DNA of 64,000 nt. Origin: an uncultured Gemmiger sp. Its GTDB lineage: Bacteria; Bacillota; Clostridia; Oscillospirales; Ruminococcaceae. Positions 26,562 to 36,575 of the stretch are shown here, piece after piece. The number at the start of each line of letters is the position of its first letter. The stretch's first letter is position 1. The notes under the pieces were generated by a model that saw only the letters and a list, made by a program, of their open reading frames with translations, was not told where the DNA came from and ran no database searches. The stretch lies in assembly GCF_934561205.1 (NCBI RefSeq), contig NZ_CAKTFU010000004.1, positions 1 to 64,000 on the forward strand. The letters run 5' to 3'. The translations under genes and the position numbers were made by a program.

Positions 26562-27638
26562 TCAGTCAAAATAGCCCTTGGCTGCCAGCAGCTCGGCCAG
26601 CAGCACACCGCCGCCGGCAGCGCCGCGCAGCGTATTGTGGGAAAGGCAGACAAACTTGTAATCGTACTGGGTATCCTCGCGCAGGCGTCCGATGCTGACC
26701 GCCATACCGTTTTCCAGCATACGGTCCAGCTTGGGCTGCGGGCGGTCGTTTTCCTCAAAATAATGCAGGAACTGCTTGGGGGCGCTGGGCAGTGCCAGCT
26801 CCTGGGCAGGACCGCGGAAGGTTTTCCATGCTTCCAGAATTTCCTCCTTGGAGGGCTTATGGGCAAAGCGCACAAAGACAGCGCCCATATGCCCGTCGGA
26901 CACCGGCACGCGCAGGCACTGCGCGGTAAAGCGCGGACCATCGGCGCAGACGATCTTGTCGCCCTCGATGTGACCCCACAGCTTCAGCGGCTCCTGCTCG
27001 CTCTTCTCTTCCTCGCCGCCGATGTAGGGGATGACGTTATCCAGAATATCGGGGAAGGTTTCAAAGGTCTTGCCCGCGCCGGAAATTGCCTGATAGGTGC
27101 AGACCAGCACGTCGGTGATGTCATACTTGCGCAGCGGGTGCAGGGCGGGGACATAGCTCTGCAGGCTGCAGTTGGACTTTACGGCAATAAAGCCGCGCTT
27201 GGTGCCAAGACGCTGGCGCTGGGCGGGGATGATGTCGATGTGGTCGGCGTTGATCTCCGGCACGACCATCGGCACATCGGGGGTAAAGCGGTGGGCGCTG
27301 TTGTTGGAAACCACGGGGCATTCTGCCTTGGCGTAGGCTTCCTCCAGCGCTTTGATCTCCTCTTTTTTCATATTGACGGCGCAAAAGACAAAGTCCACCT
27401 TGGCGGCGACCTCTGCCACGTTGGCGGCGTCCAGCACCACCAGCTTTTTCGCCTGTTCGGGCATGGGGGTCTGCATCAGCCAGCGGCTGCCCACAGCCTC
27501 CTCATAGGTCTTGCCGGCGCTGCGGGCGCTGGCTGCCACAGCGGTCAGGCGGAACCAGGGGTGGTTTTCCAGCAGGGTTACAAAACGCTGCCCTACCATA
27601 CCGGTTGCGCCGATGACACCTACATTGTACTGTTTCAT
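26562..27638 (-). CDS. asd: aspartate-semialdehyde dehydrogenase
   Basis: Reduces aspartyl phosphate to aspartate semialdehyde with NADPH. The 358 residues begin with [14 protein letters not shown], carry the catalytic Cys in KSNCSLQSY, and continue with ISGAGKTF and [14 protein letters not shown]. The layout is the archaeal/fungal-like subclass rather than the enterobacterial one. The ATG at 27638 is preferred because AAAGGAACA precedes it; a start eight codons earlier is open. First gene of a riboswitch-controlled operon, with the lysine aptamer and terminator directly upstream. No aspartate kinase gene is present in the operon. Confidence 0.97.
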   Translation of the reverse strand: MKQYNVGVIGATGMVGQRFVTLLENHPWFRLTAVAASARSAGKTYEEAVGSRWLMQTPMPEQAKKLVVLDAANVAEVAAKVDFVFCAVNMKKEEIKALEEAYAKAECPVVSNNSAHRFTPDVPMVVPEINADHIDIIPAQRQRLGTKRGFIAVKSNCSLQSYVPALHPLRKYDITDVLVCTYQAISGAGKTFETFPDILDNVIPYIGGEEEKSEQEPLKLWGHIEGDKIVCADGPRFTAQCLRVPVSDGHMGAVFVRFAHKPSKEEILEAWKTFRGPAQELALPSAPKQFLHYFEENDRPQPKLDRMLENGMAVSIGRLREDTQYDYKFVCLSHNTLRGAAGGGVLLAELLAAKGYFD

Positions 27639-27712
27639 TGTTCCTTTACCTACCTTTCTCATCCCACTCTATGCAAAAACAACGGTTTTGCCACCAAATT
27701 TGCATAGATAAT

Positions 27713-27736
27713 AAAAAAACCGGTTGAAAACCGGCA
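27713..27736 (-). terminator. terminator of the lysine riboswitch expression platform
   Basis: Minus strand: CCGGTT, short loop, AACCGG, then TTTTTTT. It lies between the lysine aptamer and asd, so lysine binding should favour it and shut the operon. Confidence 0.9.
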
Positions 27737-27741
27737 CAAAA

Positions 27742-27763
27742 TGCAATATAATATCATATTGCA
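27742..27763 (-). other. hairpin between lysine aptamer and terminator
   Basis: TGCAATAT and ATATTGCA form a perfect 8-bp stem around six bases, just after the aptamer. It probably belongs to the expression platform, as a spacer stem or as part of the switching helix. Confidence 0.6.
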
Positions 27764-27766
27764 TAA

Positions 27767-27937
27767 CCACACAGCGCAACACGCCTTTTGGGCGTGACAG
27801 TCCCGCGTCTGTTCGACCGCGGACCCAGGTCGGTATGTGCCGCATACCGCCTTCGGCGAAACGCCCTTTTGCCTATCCTATGCCCTTGGCAGGGCTTGCA
27901 GAACAGGCTACTGATGCGTCCCGCACCTCTGTGCTTG
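27767..27937 (-). promoter_or_regulatory. lysine riboswitch (L-box) controlling asd-dapA-dapB
   Basis: Read on the minus strand, the leader carries the conserved L-box elements in order: AGAGGTGCGG just after the 5' side of P1, AGTAGCC, GGGCGTTTCGCCGAAG, then GGGACTGTC, closing with CTGTGTGG. The P1 helix CACAG/CTGTG pairs 27929-27933 with 27769-27774. These match the Bacillus lysC leader in order and spacing. The predicted transcription start lies at the aptamer's 5' edge. Lysine should fold the aptamer and favour the downstream terminator, lowering asd, dapA, dapB and the two genes that follow. Confidence 0.93.
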
Positions 27938-27942
27938 GGTTT

Positions 27943-27971
27943 ATTATAGTATCCCCGCAAGGGAATGTCAA
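27943..27971 (-). promoter_or_regulatory. consensus sigma-A promoter of the dap operon
   Basis: Minus strand: TTGACA, a 17-base spacer, TATAAT: both hexamers are perfect. A consensus promoter fits an operon whose control is exerted by the riboswitch. Its -35 lies two bases from the left end of the palindromic element at 27974. Confidence 0.93.
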
Positions 27972-27973
27972 GG

Positions 27974-28141
27974 CAATACCGCATATTTCTAAGTGCCGAT
28001 ACGGCGAGCGAGGTGCGGCAGCTGCTAAGCCAAAAGCGCAGATAATACTGGATGTCTTATCGAGCATTTTGGCAACGCAGATGCCGTGCCGCAGCCGCCG
28101 GAGCGGTGCTTAAGCCGTAAGGCGGGAAGTATGCGGTATTG
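27974..28141. repeat. 168-base palindromic element with perfect 12-base terminal inverted repeats
   Basis: The ends CAATACCGCATA (27974-27985) and TATGCGGTATTG (28130-28141) are exact inverted repeats. Inside, TGCGGCA/TGCCGCA (28014-28020, 28087-28093), GCCAAAA/TTTTGGC (28029-28035, 28067-28073) and GATAA/TTATC (28041-28045, 28057-28061) are nested with nearly the same centre, so either strand could fold into one long imperfect hairpin. There is no coding frame of note. It looks like a MITE- or REP-like element, or a structured leader. No target duplication is obvious. Confidence 0.6.
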
Positions 28142-28167
28142 ACAAAAAGACTAAAGGAAAGAAAATC

Positions 28168-30355
<2,188 letters not shown>

Positions 30356-30360
30356 CACGC

Positions 30361-30405
30361 CACCCCCGCAGGACGGTTCGCCCGCCCGGCGGGGGTGTTT
30401 TGTGT
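30361..30405 (+). terminator. rho-independent terminator after tgt
   Basis: CACCCCCGC pairs with GCGGGGGTG over an 18-base GC-rich loop that can also pair internally, followed by TTTTGTGTG. Confidence 0.8.
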
Positions 30406-30411
30406 GCATAC

Positions 30412-30440
30412 TTTACTTTTTTCTGCGTTTCGGGTATAAT
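30412..30440 (+). promoter_or_regulatory. sigma-A promoter of deoB
   Basis: TTTACT, a 17-base spacer and a perfect TATAAT, 43 bases before the deoB start. Confidence 0.75.
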
Positions 30441-30483
30441 ACAATCAAATATACCCACTGCATCGAAGTAAGGAGAAACCACT

Positions 30484-31659
30484 ATGGCAAAACGAGTTTT
30501 CCTGATCGTTCTCGACAGCTTCGGCATCGGCGCCGAGCCGGACGCCGCCGCGTTCGGGGATGCCGGCACCAACACGCTGGGCAGCATCGCCGCCCACCCC
30601 GCCTTCAAGGGCGAACACCTTGCCGAGCTGGGACTATTCAACATCGACGGCGTACAGGGCGGCACCCCCGCCGCCGCACCCTTGGGCAGCTTTGCCCGCC
30701 TGCGCGAAGCCAGCGCCGGCAAGGACACCACCATCGGGCATTGGGAAATTGCGGGGCTGCTCAGCGCCGAGCCGCTGCCCACCTTCCCGAACGGCTTCCC
30801 CCGGGAGCTGCTGGACGCCTTTACCGCCAAGACCGGCTACAAGGTGCTGTGCAACAAGCCCTATTCCGGCACGGACGTCATCCGCGACTACGGCGAGGAG
30901 CACATGAAAACCGGTGCGCTGATCGTCTACACCTCCGCCGACAGTGTGTTCCAGATCGCCGCCAACGAGGCGCTGGTTCCCGTGGAAAAGCTGTATGAAA
31001 TTTGCGCCGCCGCCCGCGAGCTGCTGGTGGGCAAATACGGCGTGGGGCGCGTCATCGCCCGCCCCTTTGTGGGGGACTGCGCCGCCAACTTTACCCGCAC
31101 CGCCCGCCGCCACGATTACAGCCTTGTCCCGCCGCATGACACCATGCTGGACGCTTTGCAGGCTGCCGGCAAACAGACCATCGGCGTGGGCAAAATTTAC
31201 GATATTTTTGCGGGCAAAGGCATTGGCGAAACCATCCGCACCGCCGGCAATACCGAGGGGCTGCAGGTCACGCTGGCGCTGGCAGACCGCGACTTTGAGG
31301 GGCTTGCCTTTGTCAATCTGGTGGACTTTGATATGCTGTACGGCCACCGCCGCGACATTGCGGGCTACGCCGCCGCCGCTGCCGAGTTCAACGACTGGCT
31401 GCCCGGCTTTATGGGCAAAATGCGCCCCGGCGATATCCTGATGATCACCGCCGACCACGGCTGCGACCCCGGCTACACCAAGACCACCGACCACACCCGC
31501 GAGTATGTGCCGCTGCTGATCTACGGCGACGAGGTCCGCCCCGGCGTCAACCTGCATACCCGGTACAGCTTCGCCACCATTGCCGACACCGTCTGCAAGG
31601 CGCTGGGCGTGGACTATTGCCCCGCAGGCTGTGGGGTGTACGATGAAATTGCCAAGTAA
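30484..31659 (+). CDS. deoB: phosphopentomutase
   Basis: Interconverts ribose (or deoxyribose) 1- and 5-phosphate in nucleoside salvage. The 391 residues belong to the alkaline phosphatase superfamily: metal-binding LIVLDSFGIGAEPDA at the N-terminus, the phosphorylated-Thr region KDTTIGHWEIAG, NLVDFDMLYGHRRD and ITADHGCDPGY. The ATG follows AAGGAGAAACC. It overlaps the next gene by 17 bases. No deoC or nucleoside phosphorylase lies nearby. Confidence 0.98.
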   Translation: MAKRVFLIVLDSFGIGAEPDAAAFGDAGTNTLGSIAAHPAFKGEHLAELGLFNIDGVQGGTPAAAPLGSFARLREASAGKDTTIGHWEIAGLLSAEPLPTFPNGFPRELLDAFTAKTGYKVLCNKPYSGTDVIRDYGEEHMKTGALIVYTSADSVFQIAANEALVPVEKLYEICAAARELLVGKYGVGRVIARPFVGDCAANFTRTARRHDYSLVPPHDTMLDALQAAGKQTIGVGKIYDIFAGKGIGETIRTAGNTEGLQVTLALADRDFEGLAFVNLVDFDMLYGHRRDIAGYAAAAAEFNDWLPGFMGKMRPGDILMITADHGCDPGYTKTTDHTREYVPLLIYGDEVRPGVNLHTRYSFATIADTVCKALGVDYCPAGCGVYDEIAK

Positions 31660-32476
31660 AATGGGCGTTGTACTGCTGAATTTTCTGGCGCTCGCCTTGG
31701 CTGTGTACGCCGTGGGGCTGGCATTTACCAGCAACTTTAATATGGGCAACCTGCTGGTGTGGCTGCTGGCGGCGGCGGTGGCGGGGTACGCGGTATTCCG
31801 CAAGCCGCTGAACGTCTGGTTCTCCCACGGGGCAGGCAGGGTCGTGCTGGTGCTGTTGTGCGCCGGGCTTGCCGTGCAGGCGGGCATCATCGGCTTTCTG
31901 GCAATCAGCGGTTATGCCGACCGCCCCACAGGGCAGGAACAGGTCATGATCGTGCTGGGCGCAGGGCTTCGCAAGGATAAGCCCAGCACCCTTCTGCGGA
32001 TGCGGCTGGATGCGGCGTATGCCTACGCCGAGCAGCACCCTGAACTGCTCATCGTCACCAGCGGCGGGCAAGGGCGCGACGAGACTGTGGCAGAGGGTAC
32101 CGCCATGCGGGACTATCTGATCCAAAAGGGGATAGACCCCGCCCGCGTTCTGGCGGAAACCAAGTCCACCTCCACAGAGGAAAACTTCGAGTTTTCGCTG
32201 GATATCCTGCGCGGGTACGGCGTCAGCGAAACTACGCCCATCGTCTATGTTAGCAATGCGTTTCACTGCTACCGCGCAGGGCGCTACGCCGAAAAAGCGG
32301 GCTTTACCCATGCGGCGGCGCTGCCTGCCCGCACCCCGCCGCGCAGTCTGCTGCCCTGCTACCTGCGCGAGGTCTTTGCGGTTTTGTATTACTGGGTGTT
32401 CAAAACCTCCGAAAGCGGCTTTATGCACGCGATGGTGGGGGTCCTGAGCCTGAACAAGCGCTTTTTCTACAAATAA
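31643..32476 (+). CDS. YdcF/SanA-like membrane protein (DUF218)
   Basis: A 277-residue protein with three N-terminal hydrophobic helices (about 5-25, 32-50, 60-82) and a DUF218 domain. The domain motifs are VMIVLGAGL, IVTSGGQGRDE, AEGTAMRDYLIQKGI, ETKSTSTEENFEFS and VSNAFHCYRAGRYA. Members are envelope-associated proteins (SanA, YdcF) of poorly known activity. The ATG at 31643 lies inside the deoB end after GGGGTG. A sequence of three overlapping or close genes (deoB, this, esterase) suggests one transcript. Confidence 0.88.
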   Translation: MKLPSKMGVVLLNFLALALAVYAVGLAFTSNFNMGNLLVWLLAAAVAGYAVFRKPLNVWFSHGAGRVVLVLLCAGLAVQAGIIGFLAISGYADRPTGQEQVMIVLGAGLRKDKPSTLLRMRLDAAYAYAEQHPELLIVTSGGQGRDETVAEGTAMRDYLIQKGIDPARVLAETKSTSTEENFEFSLDILRGYGVSETTPIVYVSNAFHCYRAGRYAEKAGFTHAAALPARTPPRSLLPCYLREVFAVLYYWVFKTSESGFMHAMVGVLSLNKRFFYK

Positions 32477-32494
32477 ACGGAGGAGGGAACTGCC

Positions 32495-33256
32495 ATGCAG
32501 ATCCGCTACTACAAAGAATACAGCCGGTTTTTGAACCGTTTTATGGAGTTTAAGGTCTACGGCCACGCCGGACGCCCGATTTTGATTTTCCCCTGCCAGA
32601 GCGGGCGCTTTTATGACTGGGAGGATCGCAATATGTGCAACCTTGCCGCGCCGTGGATCGACGCGGGCAAGCTGCAGATCATCACGGCGGACAGCATCGA
32701 CCCTGAAAGCTGGGACAACCACGGCCCCTGCCGCCCGCGCATTGAGATGCAGGAGCGCTGGTACAACTATGTCTGCGAGGAGCTGACCCCCCGCTTGCTG
32801 GAGATCAACCGCGAGCAGGGCCCCGACCACACCGGGCAGGTGCTGGTGGGCGGCGCCAGCATGGGCGGCGGTCATGCCGTGAACTTCTTCCTGCGCCGTC
32901 CGGATTTATTTAACGGCACTATTGCCCTCAGCGGGCTGTATTCCTCCGGGATGTTCTTCGGCGATTACATGGATGACCTCGTCTACCGCAATTCCCCCTG
33001 CGATTACATGCGCAATTTCCCGGAAAATCACCCCTACAAAAAGCTGTTCGCCAAAGCGGACAAGTTTATTCTCTGCTGCGGTCAGGGACAGTGGGAGGAG
33101 GATCTGCTTGCCTCCACCAGGGAATTGCAGGCCATTCTCGAAAGCAAGGACATCCACCCCTTTGTGGACATCTGGGGTACCGATGTTTCGCACGACTGGT
33201 ACTGGTGGGAAAAGCAGTGGGTCTATTTCCTGCAGATGACGCTGGGCGATGCCTGA
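32495..33256 (+). CDS. putative esterase, alpha/beta hydrolase (COG4947-like)
   Basis: A 253-residue alpha/beta hydrolase with the nucleophile elbow GGASMGGGHA (Ser near residue 130) and a terminal DVSHDWYWWEKQW carrying the likely catalytic His. It has no signal peptide. Proteins of this type are annotated as esterases and often lie near ATP-grasp ligase genes; an ATP-grasp gene is convergent here, 58 bases away. Substrate is unknown. The ATG follows GGAGGAGGGAACTGCC, an extended ribosome binding site, implying efficient translation. Confidence 0.82.
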   Translation: MQIRYYKEYSRFLNRFMEFKVYGHAGRPILIFPCQSGRFYDWEDRNMCNLAAPWIDAGKLQIITADSIDPESWDNHGPCRPRIEMQERWYNYVCEELTPRLLEINREQGPDHTGQVLVGGASMGGGHAVNFFLRRPDLFNGTIALSGLYSSGMFFGDYMDDLVYRNSPCDYMRNFPENHPYKKLFAKADKFILCCGQGQWEEDLLASTRELQAILESKDIHPFVDIWGTDVSHDWYWWEKQWVYFLQMTLGDA

Positions 33257-33273
33257 TTTTAGACTTACAAACA

Positions 33274-33310
33274 AAAACGGCTGCACCCCTTTGCGGGGCG
33301 CAGCCGTTTT
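33274..33310. terminator. bidirectional terminator between esterase and ATP-grasp genes
   Basis: AAAACGGCTGC/GCAGCCGTTTT plus an inner CCCC/GGGG stem, with A and T runs on either side. Confidence 0.92.
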
Positions 33311-33313
33311 CTC

Positions 33314-34507
33314 TTACTTTACTTCCTGCACATACCGGATAAACGCATCGCGCTCGGCGGTGGATTTGACCACGGCGGTGTACATCATATCGCCCATGTC
33401 CAGCCGCAGGGCTTCGGGCAGACGCTCATACATTTTGATGCGGCTGCCGTAGCGGTTCATGATCTGCTGGTGGCTGTGCTTGTACATGTGGCAGTCGCGG
33501 CGGGCAGCGTATACGCAAAAATACTTCGGTCCGTTCAAATCAAGATTGCGCACCTCGTCATAGCATACCATGTCCGCCCAAATCTGGTAACAGTCCACCG
33601 AGTTGGCAAAGTTGATCATATCGGGGGTGTAGCCGCCGGCGGGGCGCATATTGACCTCCAGCGCGACGTAATCGCCCTTTTTGCCAAGACCCGGCTTGTC
33701 CTCATTCAGCTGGAAAAACTCGCAGTGGAAAAACCGACTCTTGGCGCCGAACGCCTTGATGGTGCGAAAGCCCACGTCCTTTAAGGCGGCGGGCACCTTT
33801 TTCTGCGTCCAGTAGCACAAGTCTCCGTTGCTGCTCACGATATCCAGCAGCGGGGTGGGGAATACGTTGCTGGTGTAAAACAGCGGCACACAGTGGCTGT
33901 CTGCCACGCCGTCAAAGCTGACGATGGTGCCGTTGATAAATTCCTCCATAATATAGGGCACGGCGTGGGGTTTTGCGTAAAATGCTTTCAGCTCGGCAAA
34001 GTTTTTCAGCTTGTAGGTCGCCTCTGCCCCGCAGCCGTTGTCCGGCTTTACGATGACAGGGTAGCCGACCTCCTTAATAAAAGCCCGTGCCGCCGCAAGC
34101 GTGCTGACCATATGGTGGCGTGCCACCGGCACCCCGGCGGCGATGTAGCTTTCCTTCATGCGGCTTTTGTACTTGATGCGCTCGATAAAATCGTTTTTGG
34201 CGCCGGAATTGATGTTAAAATCGGTGCGCATCTGGGCGTCCATTTCCAGCCAGTATTCGTTGTTGGATTCCACCCAGTCGATCTTGCCGTAGTGGAAGGT
34301 AAAATACGCCATCGCGCGCAGCATCTCATCGTAGCTGCCCAGATCGTTGACCCGGTAATATTCGGTCAGGCAGTGCTTTAACTCCCACGGAATCTCATCA
34401 AAAGAAGCATCCCCGATACCCAGAACGTTTACGCCGTTGCGGTGCAGGCGGTCGCAAAAATTCCAATAGGTACGGGGAAAATGGGGGCTGACAAAAACAA
34501 AATTCAT
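33314..34507 (-). CDS. ATP-grasp domain carboxylate-amine ligase, substrate unknown
   Basis: A 397-residue ATP-grasp protein. A Rossmann-like N-terminal part (MNFVFVSPHFPRTYWNF, then GIGDASFDEIP) precedes the ATP-grasp core with GYPVIVKPDNGCGAEAT, YIMEEFINGTIVSFDG and the metal-binding YVALEVNMRPAGG. Such enzymes ligate a carboxylate to an amine or thiol through an acyl phosphate. The start ATG at 34507 has AAGGGAAG twelve bases upstream. It lies 17 bases after the DUF4250 gene on the same strand and ends against the convergent esterase gene. Partner and product are not deducible from sequence. Confidence 0.85.
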   Translation of the reverse strand: MNFVFVSPHFPRTYWNFCDRLHRNGVNVLGIGDASFDEIPWELKHCLTEYYRVNDLGSYDEMLRAMAYFTFHYGKIDWVESNNEYWLEMDAQMRTDFNINSGAKNDFIERIKYKSRMKESYIAAGVPVARHHMVSTLAAARAFIKEVGYPVIVKPDNGCGAEATYKLKNFAELKAFYAKPHAVPYIMEEFINGTIVSFDGVADSHCVPLFYTSNVFPTPLLDIVSSNGDLCYWTQKKVPAALKDVGFRTIKAFGAKSRFFHCEFFQLNEDKPGLGKKGDYVALEVNMRPAGGYTPDMINFANSVDCYQIWADMVCYDEVRNLDLNGPKYFCVYAARRDCHMYKHSHQQIMNRYGSRIKMYERLPEALRLDMGDMMYTAVVKSTAERDAFIRYVQEVK

Positions 34508-34524
34508 AACGGTTGAAACTTCCC

Positions 34525-34698
34525 TTACACAAACTGATTATGCTCGGCGTCGTACTCGTAGCCGATCTCCGCCAATTTGGCGCACAGGGTGGCCTTGTCG
34601 GCGTTTTCCTGTTCACACAGGGCATCCAGCGCGGGGCAGCGATCCCGCAGTTGGGTGTTTACATAGCTTAAAAGGATCACAGGGTCCTGCGGCAGCAT
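34525..34698 (-). CDS. DUF4250 domain protein
   Basis: A 57-residue protein that is a complete DUF4250 domain: it starts MLPQDPVILLSYVNTQLRD, and ends with EIGYEYDAEHNQFV, the family's usual ends. The ATG at 34698 lies eight bases after GAGAGGGG. It is cytoplasmic and of unknown function; members occur widely in Clostridia and Gammaproteobacteria. It precedes the ATP-grasp gene by 17 bases, so the pair is probably cotranscribed. Confidence 0.88.
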   Translation of the reverse strand: MLPQDPVILLSYVNTQLRDRCPALDALCEQENADKATLCAKLAEIGYEYDAEHNQFV

Positions 34699-34737
34699 AA
34701 CAATAACCCCTCTCAAAAAACAGTACAGTATAAAAGA

Positions 34738-34768
34738 GAAAAAGCCGGTCACACGATGTGACCGGCAT
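34738..34768. terminator. terminator after rpmB
   Basis: GCCGGTCACA/TGTGACCGGC with a three-base loop; T-rich on both strands. It ends the rpmB transcript before the DUF4250 gene. Confidence 0.92.
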
Positions 34769-34781
34769 TTTTTCTTTCCAA

Positions 34782-34970
34782 TCAGACCGCGCGGGTAACT
34801 TTACCAGAGCGCAGGCAGCGGGTGCAGGCGTAGATATACTTCGGGGAACCGTCCACGATTGCCTTCACACGCTTGACGTTGGGGTTCCAGGTACGGTTGC
34901 TCCGACGATGAGAGTGAGAAACCTGAATGCCGAAAGAAACGCCCTTATCACAGCAAGAACATTTGGCCAT
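34782..34970 (-). CDS. rpmB: 50S ribosomal protein L28
   Basis: A 62-residue ribosomal protein. It has the zinc-binding form of L28: two CxxC pairs, CSCC near the start and CTRC near the end, with the core SHSHRRSNRTWNPN between. The ATG at 34970 follows AAAAGGAGGTG. It is a single-gene transcript with its own promoter and terminator. In Bacillus rpmB sits beside spoVM; here the two are 20 kb apart. Confidence 0.97.
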   Translation of the reverse strand: MAKCSCCDKGVSFGIQVSHSHRRSNRTWNPNVKRVKAIVDGSPKYIYACTRCLRSGKVTRAV

Positions 34971-35003
34971 AATTGCTTGCACCTCCTTTTCAATAGCTGT
35001 ACT

Positions 35004-35032
35004 ATTATACCTGATAATTTGACGGATTGCAA
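35004..35032 (-). promoter_or_regulatory. sigma-A promoter of rpmB
   Basis: Minus strand: TTGCAA, 17-base spacer, TATAAT, 34 bases before the start codon. Confidence 0.85.
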
Positions 35033-35125
35033 GCCCCCTTGGCCTAAAATTTCAACTTTTTTGCAAAATTTTTTGGCGCAGCAGCGCACAGGGGCAAAAA
35101 GTGCGGCTTGCTGCCGCTGCGGGAC

Positions 35126-35154
35126 TTGTGTTTGACGCGCTTTTACGCTATAAT
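35126..35154 (+). promoter_or_regulatory. sigma-A promoter of the site-2 protease/scpAB run
   Basis: TTGTGT, 17-base spacer, TATAAT. Its position rules out protein starts before about 35160 for the next gene. A TTGACG nearer the -10 has the wrong spacing. Confidence 0.7.
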
Positions 35155-35179
35155 AGGAACAGTATATTTTAATGGGGCG

Positions 35180-35866
35180 GTGTTTGTTCTGAACGGGTTA
35201 CTCTCTCCGACAATGGTTTTGCAGTACCTTCTGCGGGCCATGGTGGTGCTCATCGCGCTGCCGTTTCACGAGTCGGCGCACGCGCTGGTCAGCCACTGGC
35301 TGGGGGACGATACCGCCAAGCGGCAGGGGCGCATCTCGCTGAACCCGCTGCATCATCTGGACCCCGTCGGCGCAGTGTGTATGTTGGTGGGCGGCGTCGG
35401 CTGGGCCAAGCCTGTGGGCATCAACGCAGCCAACTTCCGCAACCCCAAGGTGGGCATGGCGGTTTCCGCTGCGGCGGGTCCCGCGTCCAACCTGCTGCTG
35501 GCGTGGCTGAGTATGGTTTTGTACCGCATCGGCTATTGGGCGGGCTGGCAGCAAACCCTGCCCGTGGCGATGATGTTCCTTTATTATATGATCGTGATGA
35601 ATTTAAGCCTGGCGGCGTTCAACCTGATGCCGCTGCCGCCCTTTGACGGCAGCCGGGTCGTGCTGCTGTTTTTGCCGCAGCGGCTGTACTTCCGCGTCAT
35701 GCAGTACGAGCGCTATATCATGCTGGCCATGCTGTTTCTGACCTTTACAGGTCTATTGGACCGCCCGCTGGCGGCGGTGGTCAACTTTTTGTGGGGCGGG
35801 CTGGTAGACGCAACCAACTTTGTAGATACAATCGGGGGTTATTTTGCAAGAGGCATTAACGTTTAA
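35180..35866 (+). CDS. site-2 protease family membrane metalloprotease (M50)
   Basis: A polytopic intramembrane metalloprotease of the small SpoIVFB/YwhC-like class: zinc motif HESAHA in the first helix, AAAGPASNLLLAW in the middle, and NLMPLPPFDGSRV with the third zinc ligand. About five or six helices. The frame stays open upstream, but the promoter at 35126-35154 makes the GTG at 35180 the first usable start (228 residues); the ATG at 35213 is an alternative that still keeps the catalytic helix. It overlaps scpA by 23 bases. Substrate is unknown; this type commonly precedes scpA in Clostridia. Confidence 0.9.
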   Translation: MFVLNGLLSPTMVLQYLLRAMVVLIALPFHESAHALVSHWLGDDTAKRQGRISLNPLHHLDPVGAVCMLVGGVGWAKPVGINAANFRNPKVGMAVSAAAGPASNLLLAWLSMVLYRIGYWAGWQQTLPVAMMFLYYMIVMNLSLAAFNLMPLPPFDGSRVVLLFLPQRLYFRVMQYERYIMLAMLFLTFTGLLDRPLAAVVNFLWGGLVDATNFVDTIGGYFARGINV

Positions 35867-36575
35867 GATAGAGGATTTTGAAGGCCCGCTGGATATGCTG
35901 CTGTATCTGGTCGGCAAAAATAAGATGAACCTCTACGACATCAACCTGATGACCCTCATCGACCAATATACCGAGGCAATCCGCACCCTGCAGCAGGACC
36001 GTATGGACATCGCCAGCGAGTTCATTGATATGGCGGCGCATCTTGTCCAGATGAAAAGCGCGCTGCTTCTGCCCCGCAGCCCCGAGGCCGAGCGCATGAA
36101 AGCCGAGCTGACCGGGCGCTTGATTGAGTACAGCGCCTGCAAGGAGGTCGCCGCCCAGCTGGGCGGCCGTGCGCGGGATATTACCACCTTTGTGCGCGAG
36201 CCGATGCCGCTGGTCGGCGCGGCAGAGTACACCCGCCCGCACGACCCCTACAAGCTGGTGCAGGCGTGGTTCGGTCTGATGGGACGCGGCACCCGCAAGC
36301 GCAAGCCCACGCAGGAACGCTTTGAGCCGCTGGTCACCGCGCCGTTTGTGTCGGTGGCCAGCCGTGTATCGCACATGCTGCGCGGACTGCTGAAAGGCTC
36401 GCTGCACAAGATGGGGCAGCTATTCAGCGCCGAGGAAAGCCGCAGCACCAACGTGGCCACCTTTTTGGCACTGCTGGAGCTGATCCGCGCAGGGCGTGTG
36501 CAGGTGGCCGACGACGGCGGGCTGAATTTAGACCGCACCCACCGCCGCAGAAAGGAGAACCCCACCCATGAATGA
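35844..36575 (+). CDS. scpA: segregation and condensation protein A
   Basis: The kleisin subunit that bridges the SMC dimer and, with ScpB, organises and segregates the chromosome. The 243 residues begin with FEGPLDMLLYLV, then NKMNLYDINLMTLIDQY and FIDMAAHLVQMKSALLLPR; the C-terminal winged helix ends TFLALLELIRAGRVQV. The start is a TTG at 35844 inside the protease gene after GGGGG. It overlaps scpB by eight bases. Confidence 0.96.
   Translation: MQEALTFKIEDFEGPLDMLLYLVGKNKMNLYDINLMTLIDQYTEAIRTLQQDRMDIASEFIDMAAHLVQMKSALLLPRSPEAERMKAELTGRLIEYSACKEVAAQLGGRARDITTFVREPMPLVGAAEYTRPHDPYKLVQAWFGLMGRGTRKRKPTQERFEPLVTAPFVSVASRVSHMLRGLLKGSLHKMGQLFSAEESRSTNVATFLALLELIRAGRVQVADDGGLNLDRTHRRRKENPTHE

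Noticed and set aside
28139..28144. TTGACA at the right edge of the palindrome as a -35 for queA
   Set aside because: A 17-base spacer would put the -10 on the queA start codon, and no TATAAT-like box is present.
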